Origin: Stenopsyche tienmushanensis
Taxonomy: Eukaryota; Arthropoda; Insecta; Trichoptera; Stenopsychidae
Reading direction: 5' to 3'
Length of the DNA stretch: 64,000 nucleotides
NCBI GenBank assembly: GCA_008973525.1
Contig: WACJ01000047.1
Span: 682,001 to 746,000, forward strand
Shown here in pieces: positions 37,740 through 51,197 of this stretch; within the stretch, counting starts at the first letter, position 1; each line of letters begins with the position of its first letter. Under the pieces are notes generated by a model. It made no database searches, was not told the origin of the DNA, and saw only the letters and a program-made list of their open reading frames with translations. Position numbers and translations under genes: made by a program.

Positions 37740-37975
37740 AACCCTTTGCTGAAATAAGGCAGTCCGTTATTTTCGTCGCTGCGATTTGATAACCGCGTTC
37801 TTCAGACGTGAGATTCGCACCGGAGAGGTGCTCAAAACCGCGAGTGATCGCTCCAAAACGACCACAGTACGGTGATGCACAGGGCGGCTCCGAATGTCAT
37901 TCTGGCTCTGATTAACGACGGAGGTCTTTTTTAACACCTTCGGTGACAGGATTCAGGAACAGGGGCTCCGCAGGG
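37740..37975. repeat. 220-bp dispersed repeat, copy 2
   Basis: It is collinear with 17500-17725 (shared ACCCTTTGCTGA/ACCTTTGCTGA, GTGCTCAAAACCGC, ATTCAGGAACAG). Similarity is roughly four bases in five by eye, with small indels. It is GC-rich against an AT-rich background, so it is probably transposon-derived. Confidence 0.6.
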
Positions 37976-39040
37976 ATATTAAATTGATAGACAGAATGCA
38001 AATAAACAAAGCAGACGGCGTTTATGAGTGGACACGAGAGAAAAGGCGGAAAGTATGGCTAATCAGGCTAAATCGGCGGAGGCTTCTGATAAAATTCTGA
38101 TCTTTTTGATTTCGCCGAAACTAATAAGATGACACTAATAAATTTGTACAGAAAAATTCCGCGTTATATTTGAATCACCCTCGTATACTCGAATAATTGA
38201 ATATTTTACCATTTTAATATTCGATATTCGAATAATTGACTTTAAAAATATTTGGGACCCCTAATGACAACAATGTTAGAGCTGGTAGAACTCTGAAAAT
38301 TTTGTATTGAAATAGCCCGTAGTTAACAACAATGTTTATGGCACTAATTCTGACGTCTTTATGTTTAATTATTGAAGCAATTAATTTTGGCTGTATGCAC
38401 ATTTACTATGTCGTTTGAAAAAAAACCATCTAATTGATGGAACAATATCTTTTTTGGCATAGGTTTTTTGAGTTTAACGTCAATCAATCAATATTAATTG
38501 CTGATCACGTATTTTTTTTTAAATTGAGCATGTATTGAATAGGTATTGAAAAGGTATTTAATATTTTCTTTAAGCATGGACAGCGTAATGTTGTGGTTTT
38601 TATAAGACTATATAGAATTTTATGATCGAATTTGTACTGATATAAGAATAATACTGAATAATTTATTTGAAGCCTTGAAAATCATACGATGAATAGATGG
38701 TGCTTTGTTTGAATATATTAATTAGTAACAGAATAATATAAGGTTTGCTGTATCAAATAATCACATATCAAATAACTATTGTCAAGTTAGAGGAAGCATT
38801 CTGTCATGATGCATGAAAAATACAGACAGATGAGAGTTTTACTTCGGAAGGTAATAGTCGAAATCGAGTGAAATCTGAAGCGGAAAGTTAAAAAATAATT
38901 GATTAATAATTAACACAATCACGTTTCATTAAAAAAATACGGTAATAATTGGAATATTGAGTGACCCAAAGAAATGTAGGATCTGTTTGGGTCGAGATGT
39001 ACCTTTTGAAGGCTTCTCTCTACTCATGTTTTTCGGGTCA
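37976..39040. other. Intergenic, AT-rich; no gene seen
   Basis: Only short open frames without splice sites or motifs. A palindromic run TTCGATATTCGAA near 38220 followed by GGGACCCCTAATG looks like an old DNA-transposon end, but I cannot place it. Confidence 0.35.
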
Positions 39041-39600
39041 GTTTATAAAATGCACCATCAATGTGACTGATAAAAATCCTTTCTGCTGAGACACGGACTA
39101 AAAATCGCAAAATTCCCGATTTCTCGACAATTAATTTATTCTCGTCACTGCAGATGAGTACTTATATGCTATAATATTTCGATGTGATTCATAATTATAT
39201 TACGGAGGAATACAAACATTCTGAAGCCTGTATCTATTATATTTCATATCGATATTCCCATTATTAGAGTCGAAGTGTAGTAAATACATCACCGATAGGG
39301 AATGGTTAATATAACAATTTGAAAAACATATATGTACTGTATATATATGTATACATAGATCAGGCATATACTGCCCCTAGGCGTCGCCAAAGCTCACCAA
39401 TTAATAGTTACGCCACTATTTCCAAGTGTCCAGAATTCGGCGGGAATGTCTCGATTTAATAGCCTTCATCGTGCTGGTGAGATGTACGATTTCTATTAGA
39501 TAAAAAATTCAATCCCGAATTGTTCGGGATTACGTTTACTAGTCCCGGGATTCGTGAGCACTTAAAACTGTACGGGATCCCGGGATTGGATTCCCTAGAC
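39040..39600 (-). mobile_element. hAT element fragments, minus strand
   Basis: Bases 39050-39320 are a reverse-complement match to 42560-42790 inside the plus-strand hAT copy (shared ACATCACC, CTCGACTCTAA, GATATGAAATATAATAGATA). On the minus strand from 39598, TAGGGAATCCAATCCCGGGA gives a hAT-like terminus rich in ATCCCGGGAT motifs. Another terminus-like piece (GGCGTAACTATTAATTGG, inverted) sits at 39360-39415. No coding frame survives. Confidence 0.5.
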
Positions 39601-39699
39601 ACATCCTGCATTGATGCTACCAGTTTGGATATTGTCATAGTTCTTGTTCTTGACATCCACGTCATTAGTCTATCCACGAGAACGGACCACTCAGTAATC

Positions 39700-42370
39700 A
39701 TGTGACCCCGGCTTACCTGTAAATATTATCAAGAATAATATTATTAAGAATAATGCAATCAGTATGATTTTCTGATGTACCCGATTCTTTTGTGTAGAAT
39801 GCTTGAAATTGGGGGCAATTGCTTTTAGGAAACGCATTGGATAATACAAGCTACAATATAACACGCATACTTCAAGAACGCATAAGCATTTGAGTTTTCC
39901 TTGATTTTTTTCTTTATAGCATTCCTCAGTCAGCACGTATCCACATGGAAGTTGAATGAAATGGTAATTTTTGCGCAATAGAAGCATTCAAATTTGTTCA
40001 TGGCTTTGTATGTCAATGAATCTGTAGTTGTGAAATTAGATTTGCACAAAAAAAAATAGTCCATGCTATTGGCTTACTTTTACTATGTATAAAACAATAA
40101 TACTACAGTGAATACTGCATATTTAAATTGATGGAAGTATAAACCTATCATCAAGCAACGTATCTTCTCAATGTTCTGAAGTTCTTGATTCTTGACAGTT
40201 CACGATATGTATATTGTTTCATGTTCATGCTTTGAAGCGATTTTCCATACAAAAAGCATAAAGGTTTTTTTTTTAAATAAAGAGCATTCTCGTTGTAATA
40301 TTTATCACCAAAACATTTAATAAATAACGACTTTTTGCAAAGAAGGATGCAAATATACCTAATATCCATAATAAAATCAGGTTTCTATAAAAAACAGGTT
40401 TAACACTAAATTCACGATTGAATAATGAGTCAACGTTATTTTAAAAAAAAGTGAATAATAGTCAATTTGACACTGGATTATATAAAAGTACGATTCATTA
40501 AAATTTTAAGCATGAATGTAAAATGAGAGATAACTGCATTCATATGCATAAAAATGCATAAAATCAGAATTTGATTCCAAACTTATTTGGCTTGTTCAGC
40601 ATGTAAATTGATATTTTACCCTTTGATGATAATAATTATTCATCGACGATAAGATTTGCACATGGTTTTAATAACATTGCTTATTATCAATAAATATACT
40701 ATATATTTTAAAGATCAAAGAAGATTTATACGTATTATACGTTGTGCAAAAGTCTTTAGTTTGCCCAAACACTTTGGGACAAATTGAGATCATTGATCAA
40801 ATTTATATTATCAAGAAGAAAAAAAAACATTCTTCAAACTTATATTATAAAAACAGTCGTAAAGATAGACTCTTATATAACAACAAGTATCATTTGGATA
40901 TGATGCTAGAGGTCAAGAATTCCAATTTATTCGAAAAATGTATACTGTCTGAGCTGACATATAGTTGTGAGACATCTAATGTTATAAATTAATGTTTATG
41001 CGTTTTGGGAATAAGGAAGATTGGATGTAAAATTTATACATGAATCAGAAAAATGTTGTTTTTGTTGAAATATTAGTGGTCAGATCATGTTATACGTCTT
41101 CTTTCTTATGTCTGTTTTTTCTTAGAAAAAATACTATTTATAGTTTGCATAAAAACAATTTATAAGCTTGAGTTTTATTCAATTAATTGTTCATTTTCTA
41201 CTTTTTAAAGTGTCAACGTTATTGGATCTCAATAGGAGACTTTTTTTAGAGAAGGGCGTTTTCATGGGGGCTTATTCTAATTATTGTTGCAAATCTAATC
41301 ATTTATTGGTAGGCCTGCACAACTTCTAATTTGCTCAGTATATTTTTTTAGGTTCAGGAAATCTGGGTAAGCTAGAATCGAGTTTATTTTTTTTTGTCTG
41401 GTGATATTCAACCTATCTGGTAAGTTTTCCTGTTTCAAATAATGTGGTAACCAAACGGAGAGCTTTGACACAATTCCTAGCTTATGGAGATGACAGACGT
41501 CAGAGTCTGTATAAAGAGCTTTTTTTCTATACGGTCCTTGATTCCAAGACTATTTATTTGATACTCAAAAAGCATTCAATCATCAAGCTGGGTGATTTTA
41601 TCCAATATATATTGGTATCAACCATACTTCAGAAGAGAACCCAAACCAAAACTTATTGAATTTCATCCCCCTAATTTTCTAAGATAAGGCTTGTAATTTT
41701 TCTTTAAATATAGACACTTATTAATTTTTCGCAATAATTACAATGAAATTATTGCGCACTGTGTCAATGCTATCAGCATTCTTAGATCTCAATATTAATT
41801 CTGGTATAAATAGCATTAATCCTTATGAGCTCATTAGCCTGCAACAATATTATATATTGGATTTGAAGGTCGGTGATATCATAATGAAAAAAATAAGTTG
41901 TACACAATAAGACGCATAGTTGAAGATGCTAGAAAATAATTAAACTTAAAAAATTGCACATTTAATTAAATAACACATTGACGATTTTTACCTAACGACG
42001 ATTTTTACGATCGCAAAATTACCAAGAAGTGAAAGTCCAAAGCGACATTTTCATCTTTTTTGTACGAACAAATAACTCAATAAAATTTCATGAACGTCAT
42101 GACATTGAACCACATTGTTAATGATAATTGTTGTCTTTTGTTACATAATAAAATTATTTGTCTATACAAACAAGCTCGTTTGTTAAGGTTTAACGTCTTG
42201 ACATTGATACAATAATTACAGCAATTACCCTTAACGGGCGTGATGATATTCTGTAGCCATTTGTACACGGTTTTGCTAAGGTATTTAGAAACACATGTTA
42301 TAAAAGGTTTGTCTATATGCAAATTGCAAAATTATCATGGACTATTTTATAAAGCCGAAAAAACGCTGAT
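39700..42370. other. Intergenic, AT-rich; no gene seen
   Basis: Open frames here are short, lack ATG starts or splice signals and resemble nothing known to me. No repeat shared with the rest of the window was noticed. Confidence 0.35.
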
Positions 42371-42379
42371 GCTAATGGG

Positions 42380-43210
42380 ACCATGGAAATGTGGCCTTTA
42401 ACAGATACCGGGAAAAGTACAAAAGTCGTTGAATACAAATATTTTTGTGTCATTTTCAACAATGGCGCCAGATTCTTTTGTCGATTTTGTGGTATATCAA
42501 GCGTTTCTCAATCTACAGTATATTTATGTTTTTCAAACTGTCATATTAACTTTTACCTACCGGTGATGTATTTACTACACCTCGACTCTAACAATGGGAA
42601 TATCGATATGAAATATAATAGATACGGGATTCAGAATTTTTGTATTCCTCCGTGATATAATTACGAATCACTTCAAAGTATTATAGTATATACGTATTTA
42701 TCTGCAGCGTTGGAAATAAATAATTTGTCGGGAGATCGGGAATTTTGCGAGTTTCAAAAAGAAATTTTATCAGTCACATCGATGGTGTTATACGAAAATG
42801 GGGGCTCACAGGGTCATCAACTAGAACTAGCATTTAAATATCTGATGACGATACCTCCATAGAGTGTGGAGGCTGAGCGTGCATTTTCAGCAGCAAGTTG
42901 CCTGGCTTCCAAGATCAGATCCAGACTAAATGACGAAACACTCGATGCTTTAATGCTAATTTAATGGACATGTTTTCAAAATATTTTTTGAATTTTTTAA
43001 TGTTTTATTTATCCATTTTTGAATTGTATTTTTATCTTTTCTTAAATAAATAAAATTTTTTCGCCTTCAGATTATTTTTTTAATTAAACAAATGGATTTA
43101 TTAGTAATTTTCGATCAAATTTATCAATGTAATTTCTTAAACTATTGAAAATCCTGATCCCGGGATTGTTTAATGCAATCCCGTAATCCCGAAATTTATA
43201 TATTTTTATA
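42380..43210 (+). pseudogene. hAT transposase relic with C-terminal dimerisation domain
   Basis: From about 42710 the plus strand encodes NNLSGDREFCEFQKEI, then LELAFKYLMTIPP, one stop, SVEAERAFSAASCLASKIRS and RLNDETLDALMLI. This is the hAT C-terminal dimerisation (hATC) motif. The 3' part near 43160 carries ATCCCGGGAT and AATCCCGTAATCCCG, like the terminus at 39598. In-frame stops make it inactive. The N-terminal part is too decayed to read. Confidence 0.75.
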
Positions 43211-45864
43211 TTTTCAAACGTGAAGTAAGTGTTTCCTAACTTATTGTGAGTAGTGTGTATCAAACAACAGACTTGAATTCATAAATTCGAAAATGAAGTA
43301 TTGTTTGTATTATAGTACTATGTATTTAGTATAGTATAGCATTGTTATTAACGATTTATAAATACCCAATAAAAACTAATTCATTTATCAAAAAGTTTGG
43401 GAACCTTTAATCTAAAGTTACTATTAGTATTCGTTATAAAATAACCTAGATTAAATTTTCAACTATCAGCAAAAAAATAAGCTTCCGGACTGTGTGCCAA
43501 TTAGTTTAGTGAACTATGTATAAGTGAGCAATGAAAAGGCCTTCGAGGAATTAAATTTTGTAGCAATAGAAGGTCGTTCAGAACACATAGGAAAATTTAT
43601 CTGTATCAATGATTATATCAACGATATAATTTTCGAGTTAATCTCAAGATTTTGTAGTTAATGGATTAAGAAACGTGGAGAACGAAGTGTTGTTAACTCG
43701 TAGTCTCTAACAATAAAGTATTTTAAATTAATATTATATTGACGGAAACCTTCATACAATGCATTTCACCCATCATCCAATGCTTTAATTTGAAATGGAA
43801 AAGGTTTAATTTGAATTTGAATCAAGAAATGCAGGCTTTAATTGGTGGGTGGGGCATTAAAAGAGGGTGGTCTCCCGACTTCATCGATCGTTTCCTTGAT
43901 TGATTAAGAACTTTGCTTGTTGCTAAAAGAGGCTGAAGTGGGATGTTTATTAATCTTTTTACGATGTTTACATATTCCATATCACACGACCAGAAATAAG
44001 GGGCTACAGATAAACAGTTGAATGGGAAGTTTTCCACGTGTATTGATTTTTTTCGGACATTTCATAACAAGAGAACTTCAGTGAATAGAAGATCACGTGG
44101 AAAACCTTCAACACGATGGCCAATTTAAAAAAACAAGGGTTCTACATTATTGAAGCTCGCAACGCATAAAGAACGATGTCGGCATATCATCTGATCATCA
44201 ATGATTGATCATAATTCTTGACATTGATGATATGATATGTAACATGATTTTAGGTCATTTTTTTAAAAATCAACCGGTGTGATTGAGAATACTAATCGAC
44301 GTTGAACAATTCCAAGAAAAATGCCTCTTGCGCGCTTTTTTTATGCCACCCAAATATTTGCATAACATATCTTCAAGGTAGTGTTGAGATTATGTGTCCT
44401 TACAATACTCTAATTCGTTTGTGTACTTTTTTATAACGCAATGCCAAAACGAAGCTAACGGTGTTCTTGAGATGCCTTTCATTTTAAAAAGGAGTGAGTT
44501 ATTGAAATAGAAGATCATTGTCAGATGCTGACGTTTAACGTGCAAGTTTAAATCTGTCAAAAGACTTTCTTGCGAAAATCGTCATTAAAAATATTTATCC
44601 TTTTGAGTTGCTTCATATTACGTGGATTTTTTCCAGGAATTCTACGCTATTTAAGACGTCATATGTTTGTAGTTTTGGGTATTCGAAAGACATCAATGCC
44701 AAAATAAATATTTAATGTTCACGGATTTCAATTGAATTATTTTTAATTGTTTACGCTTTAGTGCAAATTTATTTATTCAGTTTTTATCATATATAATATT
44801 ATTTTTAGTAAATTTGACAATTATTTGACACGTAATATTTTTAAGTCACGTAATATATATATATTTTTTAATAAAAATGTTGGAATTATTTACAAAAATA
44901 TTTAAAAAACCATTCGAACGTTTGGTAGCAATTTTGTGTAAATAAGAAAGAAATACATAGGTGGAAATTTTGTGATGTTACAGTTGAAGTGGCAATGTTC
45001 AGGTCATGTGGCGATGCGAACGAATTAAACCTAACATGATGTCACTTTTCACTATCAAAATAAATAAAGTCAGTTAAAATGGAATCAAATCAAGTCAGTA
45101 AAAAAATAGCTTTAGAAAATTGTGTTTCTGCTTACATTATGTTAGATGTGCTCAATCTTAAAATAAGCATTTCAATTAAGCAATAATTTACCTCCAAAAA
45201 TAACCTTTTTAGGTTCTGAGCGTTTTTATTATTGAGAACAAAAAGGAAAAACGAGCTTTTTCTACGCTGACATAGAAGCAGGGGACGAATTTGTCTTTGT
45301 CAAGCGTTCCTACCGAAACATGAACAACATATGGTCAGTATAAATTTGTTCACTCAATCATGACATTCACTGGCGAAGATGGATACTTTCTTAATTCATG
45401 CTCTTCGGATTTTATTCCAAATGTATGCATTGACTAAAAAATGCAACAATTAAGCAAAAATTTAGAAACATGGGATATCCTTGCTCAAATCATGAATGCA
45501 ATAAGTTACTCCTTGAGATTTACGCATACGTTCATTGAAGTCTTGAAATAAGTACTTATAACATTGTTCCATAATGTGATATTGTAAAAAAAAGTATGAT
45601 AAATTGAGGATAATTAATTTCCTTAGTAGTAAACTGACACATTAAATTTTTTTGCACGTACATTTAATGTCAAGTTCGCGAATGCTAATGTCGTATTTTG
45701 GAAATTTGCATAATGATGTCTCAACTTGGTTTGTGAACAGCTGTTTCGCATTCGATTTGTTTTCCTCATAATGTGGTGATTGAAAATTGATATTTACAAA
45801 AAATTGGAATTGCAGAAATAAGCAAAATGAGAAAAAAATGTTTTCAATTTGAATAAGCGATTAA
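43211..45864. other. Intergenic, AT-rich; no gene seen
   Basis: No exon, RNA or transposon protein could be supported. The open frame on the minus strand at 43822-44037 has no recognisable domain. Confidence 0.35.
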
Positions 45865-46340
45865 CCCTTTGCACTCGAGAGCTTTTTTCGCGTGGCGAAC
45901 CAGCAACTCGAGACGTTTCGCAGCATTTTTGGCAAATTTCTTACCACTAGCTTAAAATCATTACACACACAAATTAATGCATAAAGCTTTAACATTTTAT
46001 ATATCTTTATAACTTTATGAATGTAATTTCTTAAATTTGTTTCTTGGAGAACACATTTTGCAATCCTTACGAATTCCTGTTAGAATATTATGCAGATTCA
46101 AGCAGATATTTTCGGAATCGGAGGTTGAAGTTGAAGATGCAGTCTGGTTCATGGTTACGGACTAATTTCAGATAAGAAAATCTTATAGATATTTTAAGGG
46201 GTGTCATATTACACTTCGTAAGATTATACAGAAGAGCATAGGAACCCAATTCAAAGGAACTAAACGTAAACAGTCTTGCTACGCATCGAGTTTTTGCTTC
46301 AAACCGAGTGGTGAGTGAGAGTCACCTCTCGAGTGTAGTG
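45865..46340. mobile_element. piggyBac-like MITE
   Basis: TTAA (45861-45864) is followed by CCCTTTGCACTCGAGAG. The inverted right end CACTACACTCGAGAGG is followed by TTAA (46341-46344). Only the inner GCACTCGAGAG/ACACTCGAGAG part of the ends is well conserved. The 476-bp interior is non-coding. Confidence 0.55.
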
Positions 46341-46344
46341 TTAA

Positions 46345-47204
46345 TAAGAAAAACTCACCTTCATTTTATGTTTTTCAAAGAGATCCCACTCCTCTATGAA
46401 ATAATGAATTGGGAAAAATCTGGAATCAAAATAAAAAAACGATCATTAAAGATTTTAATTTTGTTAAAAAAATATTTGAAAAAGACATCACAGATAAACA
46501 ATTAAATTTGCAAATATTTTTTTAGCTACAAGTAAATAACAACATTTTTTTTAATAGAAAACATATCACAGAAGATAGAAATTATGATATTTGGCCAGTA
46601 AGAAAACGCCTTCACTTAATGGTGATAAGCAAAAGATGACAGAGGAAAAGTTATGCAATATTAATTTGCAGTGCTTTTGATCATCATTATTTCAATAAAC
46701 ATATTATTCTAGGATATGAAAGTAAAATATTGAAGTTTTTATATTTTTAGAATCATACTCAGTTATTTGTTCGGGTCAATTTGTATGCAATTAAGAATAA
46801 AGAAAATACACCTATGTTTTGTCTTAAATTATAAATTAAATAGAATAATTCTAGAATACAAAAATGTTCAAATCTAAAATTATTTAACTTAAAATTTTAT
46901 TAACAAATTAAATTTGATTAAGAAGTATTTATAAGATGGCTTATGCATTTTTCCCATTTTATCTCCATATGAACTTGATTTTTTTTCATCGGCCTTAGGT
47001 CATCGTTTTCCTCGAAGGATCATCGTTGAAACTGTTAACCACATTCCTCGTTGGCTTATTTGAATTCCACGCCAACATATCATCATTAAGTTATTGGACA
47101 ATATTGTAGGAAAAACGTTGTTGTCGCTAAAAAAAAACGTCTCGGCTTGGCCAAACGGGTTTGTTATTTCAGGATTTATGGTTATTGATATAATATTGGC
47201 TGTG
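46345..47204. other. Intergenic, AT-rich; no gene seen
   Basis: Nothing beyond short random open frames. Confidence 0.3.
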
Positions 47205-47390
47205 TTGGTATAGTGAGTTAGACTTTTGTTGTAATGGTTTGGGTTTCAATCCAGGTTGCGGGGAAAAATCACTGAACCAATGAATTTGGGGATATTTTTA
47301 TTAACAATTGGCATTGATCTCAATCCTGATTTTCTGGATCTGGTGATTGGATTTACAATAATAATTAAAATATAATAAATGACAATTTTT
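47205..47390 (+). repeat. tRNA-derived SINE-like element
   Basis: GTTGGTATAGTGAGTTAGAC resembles a polymerase III A box region, and GGGTTTCAATCCAGG about 30 bases later resembles a B box. An AT-rich body follows. The cloverleaf does not close well, so I read it as a SINE head and not as a functional tRNA. Confidence 0.45.
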
Positions 47391-49359
47391 TTATTCACTT
47401 ATTAGATCTTTTCTTATCTAAAACTTCCTAGTAAAATTAGTTGGTTGCTGTTTAAAATTTTTGGTAACAATTTCTTTTAATATGACTATTTCGTTTATTA
47501 AAAAATTGCAAGGTTCAGAATATTTTTCGGAAAAATCAGATTCTCATTCGAAAAGAAGCGCTAATCCAAGATCTAAAGTCTAAATGCAAAAATATTCTAA
47601 TGTCAATAATGCATGCTAATTTGATTTGTTGACACTTGATCTGGTGGTTGTAATTTATTTAGTTTATTAATTTTACATACAGGTCGATCGAATTCAAGAG
47701 CAACGAAATTTTCAGCATACTGATTTTTTGTTGTTGTAATAAGTGTGTAAATTATGATTTATAAATTTGTATCGTATAAAATTTTAAGTTAGGAAAGTGA
47801 GGAAGTCGACGGAGAAAATAAAAATGGGTTTGTAAATAAAATTGTAGAATAAATTCAGATTGTAGAAAATCATCTAATTCCGATCAGATTTTCATCGATT
47901 TCTTGGATTTAATCAAGCTGAGTTTAATAAACCTAGCTTAACTATATTTAGAAGCCAATCGAAAAACAATACTCTTCTTCGGAAAGTCTTCTTGCTCTAT
48001 GGAAATTATCTATGTCCGGTAATGGACTTAGCACCCTAAGAAGAATTAGTGATAAGAAATACTTATGAATATGATTTAAAAAAGATTTTACCTGTATATA
48101 ATAATTGATCGTCCAATTCACAGTAAAATCTTATCAAACAATGACTATAAATCTTGTGACTAGTGTATGTTATACGAAGGAGACGATTTTGACATACATA
48201 GTTTATAGTAGTGTAGAATGATTTATTTTTATAGTATAAAATCAATGTTAAAGTATAAAAAGCACTGTATTTTTCACGGTACTGCTCGAAGAGTATTCAC
48301 TGTGAAACAGAACTTGTTGTACATTCCAAAATACGATAAAACGAATGGATCACTGAACTGTGTATTTTTTTAAAATGTACTTCACTGTGCGAATAAAAAA
48401 ACAATAAAACTCACAGTAAAGAATAGACGACGTAAAAGCAGAGTAAGTAGGAGTGCAAGTTGCGCGGTCTACTTGTTCACTGTCACTGTGTGTGCACTTG
48501 AACAAGCAGCTGGTCTTGACCTACCCGACTATACTAACTCCCTGTGCGCAGGTTATCCGCCTTATAAAGCTGCCCCTGATCTGATTCTTCGGTCTATCTA
48601 ACAACACAATTTCATCCGCATAGTCTTTTGGTGTAGGGTGACTACGCGTTTTGGAAAATTTGGAACTATATTTTGTCCAGCATAATTTTTATTCATAATT
48701 TTTAAATTGAGCATTTCAACCCATTGAATTGTGGCATAACCCTTCTAATGGCGAACAACGATTGCATTTGTATATAGCGACTTAAAATAATAATAATAGA
48801 TGTATAAATATTGAAGCTATACTAACTAAATCGCTTACTTTGAAGCAGGTAACACTTTGTGTGATTATCATTTAGTTTTGTTAAGATATTAATTTCAACA
48901 TTCATTTTATTACAAATGGTCAAACGATCATTCTCTAGAAATCTCTCTGACAATTTTTATAGTAGGAGATAAACCGCCGTAGAAGAGAAAGAATCGCGTC
49001 GAAAATGTTGTCGTCAGTCGGAGCTTATTCAATAGCAGAGCCTCATGCTATGGTGATTCGGCTCATCAGCGTATTTTTATTGCCGATTAAATCAACGAGA
49101 AGAACGATCATATGTGATGAAGATTGTTTTGAAGTAATTTTGTCACCGACTTTCATCGAGCACATGCTTGAAATATTTTGTGTTGTTTTTATTCAACAAA
49201 GGGTTAAAGTAAAAAGTACTTATCCAAGCAAATTTGAACTTAAATAAATTGTAAAATCATTGGTAGTTTGGAGGCTAAATGACGGAAATTACGAATCGGA
49301 AATCAAAAAAAGGGATGTCTTCTCATAGCAAAGACTTTGGAAGACTTAACACTTATATA
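47391..49359. other. Intergenic; AT-rich with one GC-richer island at about 48420-48660
   Basis: The island contains GTTATCCGCCTTATAAAGCT and TCTATCTAACAACA, which looks like a promoter, or the TATA-to-end part of a solo LTR. No matching second LTR, primer-binding site or exon could be shown. The rest shows nothing. Confidence 0.3.
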
Positions 49360-50265
49360 TTAGGTTGTTCCATAAGTTTCTTTCGCAAATTAACACAGAT
49401 CTAATCATAGCCGTGGTTGAAGAAAACCCGCGATATACTATTCGCGAAATAGCTAACAAGTTAGAAATTCCACGAACATCCGTCCATAATCATCTGATAA
49501 AATTGGGTTACATCAATCGTTCAGATGCGTGGCTTCCTCATGAGCTGGCTGACTCAAATAAACTTCAGCGTATTTCAACATGCGATCTTCTTCTCCAACG
49601 ACACAATAGCCAACCTTTTTTGAAGAGACTTGTCACTGGAGATGAAAGTTGGATACTCTATGAGAATATCCAACGTAAACGGTCTTGAATCAAGGGTACA
49701 GAAGCTTTAATTGTAGCTAAACCTGGCCTACATCCAAAAAAAGTTTTGCTATGCATTTAGTGGGACTGGAAGGGGGTAGTTTATTATGAGCTACTTCAGC
49801 AAGGTGAAACGATCAATTCAACAAAATATTGTTTCCAACTAGACAATCTAAAGGATGCAATTGCCAGAAAATAGTCCAGAATTAGCGAACAGACGAGGCG
49901 TTGTTTTTCAACACGATAACGCCAGGCCTCATGTGTCTTTGCTCGTCAGAAATAAATTATTATCATTTGACTGGGATGTTTTACCTCATCCTCCATACTC
50001 TCTGGACATTGCTCCTTCAGATTATTATTTATTACTTTCATTGAAAAAATATTTACGTTGTAAAAATTTTAATTCAAAAAATAATATAAAAATGTACCTA
50101 TAAAACTATATTTTGGCAAGAAGGCATTATGAGGCTTCCAGAGAGATGGAGAAAGGTAATAGAACAGAATGAATAATATATTATTCAATAAATTTTGATG
50201 TAATACAAATTATTGTTTATTTTTTTCTTAATATGAAAACGAAATAAACTTATGGGACACCCTAA
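49360..50265 (+). pseudogene. mariner element with both terminal repeats, internally deleted
   Basis: The left end TTAGGTTGTTCCATAAGTTT and the inverted right end TTAGGGTGTCCCATAAGTTT are both flanked by TA (49358-49359, 50266-50267). The 906-bp element keeps the transposase from a central helix-turn-helix (PRYTIREIANKLEIPRTSVH) through RLVTGDESWILYE, FQHDNARPHVSL and APSDYYLL. About the first 90 codons are deleted, and several stops and at least one frameshift break the frame. Full mariners are near 1.3 kb. Confidence 0.85.
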
Positions 50266-50267
50266 TA

Positions 50268-51197
50268 CTTAGATACTTTATCACAAACAGGTCTCTTTCT
50301 GATTGTCTTCATTTCAACCGATTAAGAGATTAAAAACAAGTAATAGAATCATGTTAAGTGTATGTTACTGATAAATGTTAATTAAATATTCATCAAGTGT
50401 TTTTAATAAATATGTATATATTGTAGTATGTTCAGCGTACTAACACATTTATATGATCAATGATTTTATATTGCACTATTGTAGTTTAATCTAATTTCCT
50501 AATTCTGAAAATGCAAATACTGAGACTATGAGGAAATTGAAGAAAATCATGAATCGATTCAATTTATTGTAGCAGCTATTCCAAAAGGCCTCGTCCTGGT
50601 TTACCCGTATTTGGAAAGCAATTGGAAAATATTGCATAAAATCCTCTATCCTTGGGAAAACCTACTTTGGAGATTGCATACGTCCAATAACAGATGTAGC
50701 GTGAACATTCTCGTAAATTAATATCTATAGCTCTCTCATTTTATATAATCGTATGTAGAAAAACATTTTTGTCTTTACACTTAAAGAATTCTGATGTTAT
50801 TGGATGTGATTTTCAGGAAATAAATATGAATTAAAAAAAAAACATTTGGGAGAATCCTAATATTGTCGAATACCCACGTAGTTACATAATGAACGAAGCT
50901 GACACATTGTCGCTTTGTGTACATGTCCATGACGTCCAGATTGAACCTCATGACTTTTGGGTCTGAGATCTCATTCTCGAGAATCTGATTTTTTCTTTCG
51001 AATCTTATAAGCATTTTATTAATTTTAATTTTCGATTTCATCGTTGTTTTGAAGGTCATCGTAGCATCGATTATCGTATTTAATTCTGGAGGTTTTCTGA
51101 AAACTTATTATTTTTTCCCCATGAGGATTCCCCATATTCAAACTTATTTTTAAAAGTAATAAAATAATAAAAGATAAAATAAATAGTGTAAGTAATA
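50268..51197. other. Intergenic, AT-rich; no supported gene
   Basis: A 92-codon ATG-started frame on the minus strand (50781-51059) is Lys-rich but has no homology I can name. Otherwise nothing is seen before the duplicated block begins. Confidence 0.3.

Noticed and set aside
40744..40992. 82-codon plus-strand frame
   Set aside because: It lacks an ATG at its start, is made of AT-rich codons and shows no conserved motif.
45079..45186. Short ATG-started frame (MESNQVSKKIALENC...)
   Set aside because: Only about 35 codons, with no splice site and no homology; likely chance.
47205..47280. Possible functional tRNA gene
   Set aside because: A- and B-box-like motifs are present, but I could not close an acceptor stem and the sequence continues as a SINE-like body.
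50781..51059. 92-codon ATG-started, Lys-rich frame on the minus strand
   Set aside because: It lies next to the small membrane-protein family but is not similar to its short start exons. There is no recognisable domain and only a weak donor, so I did not call a gene.
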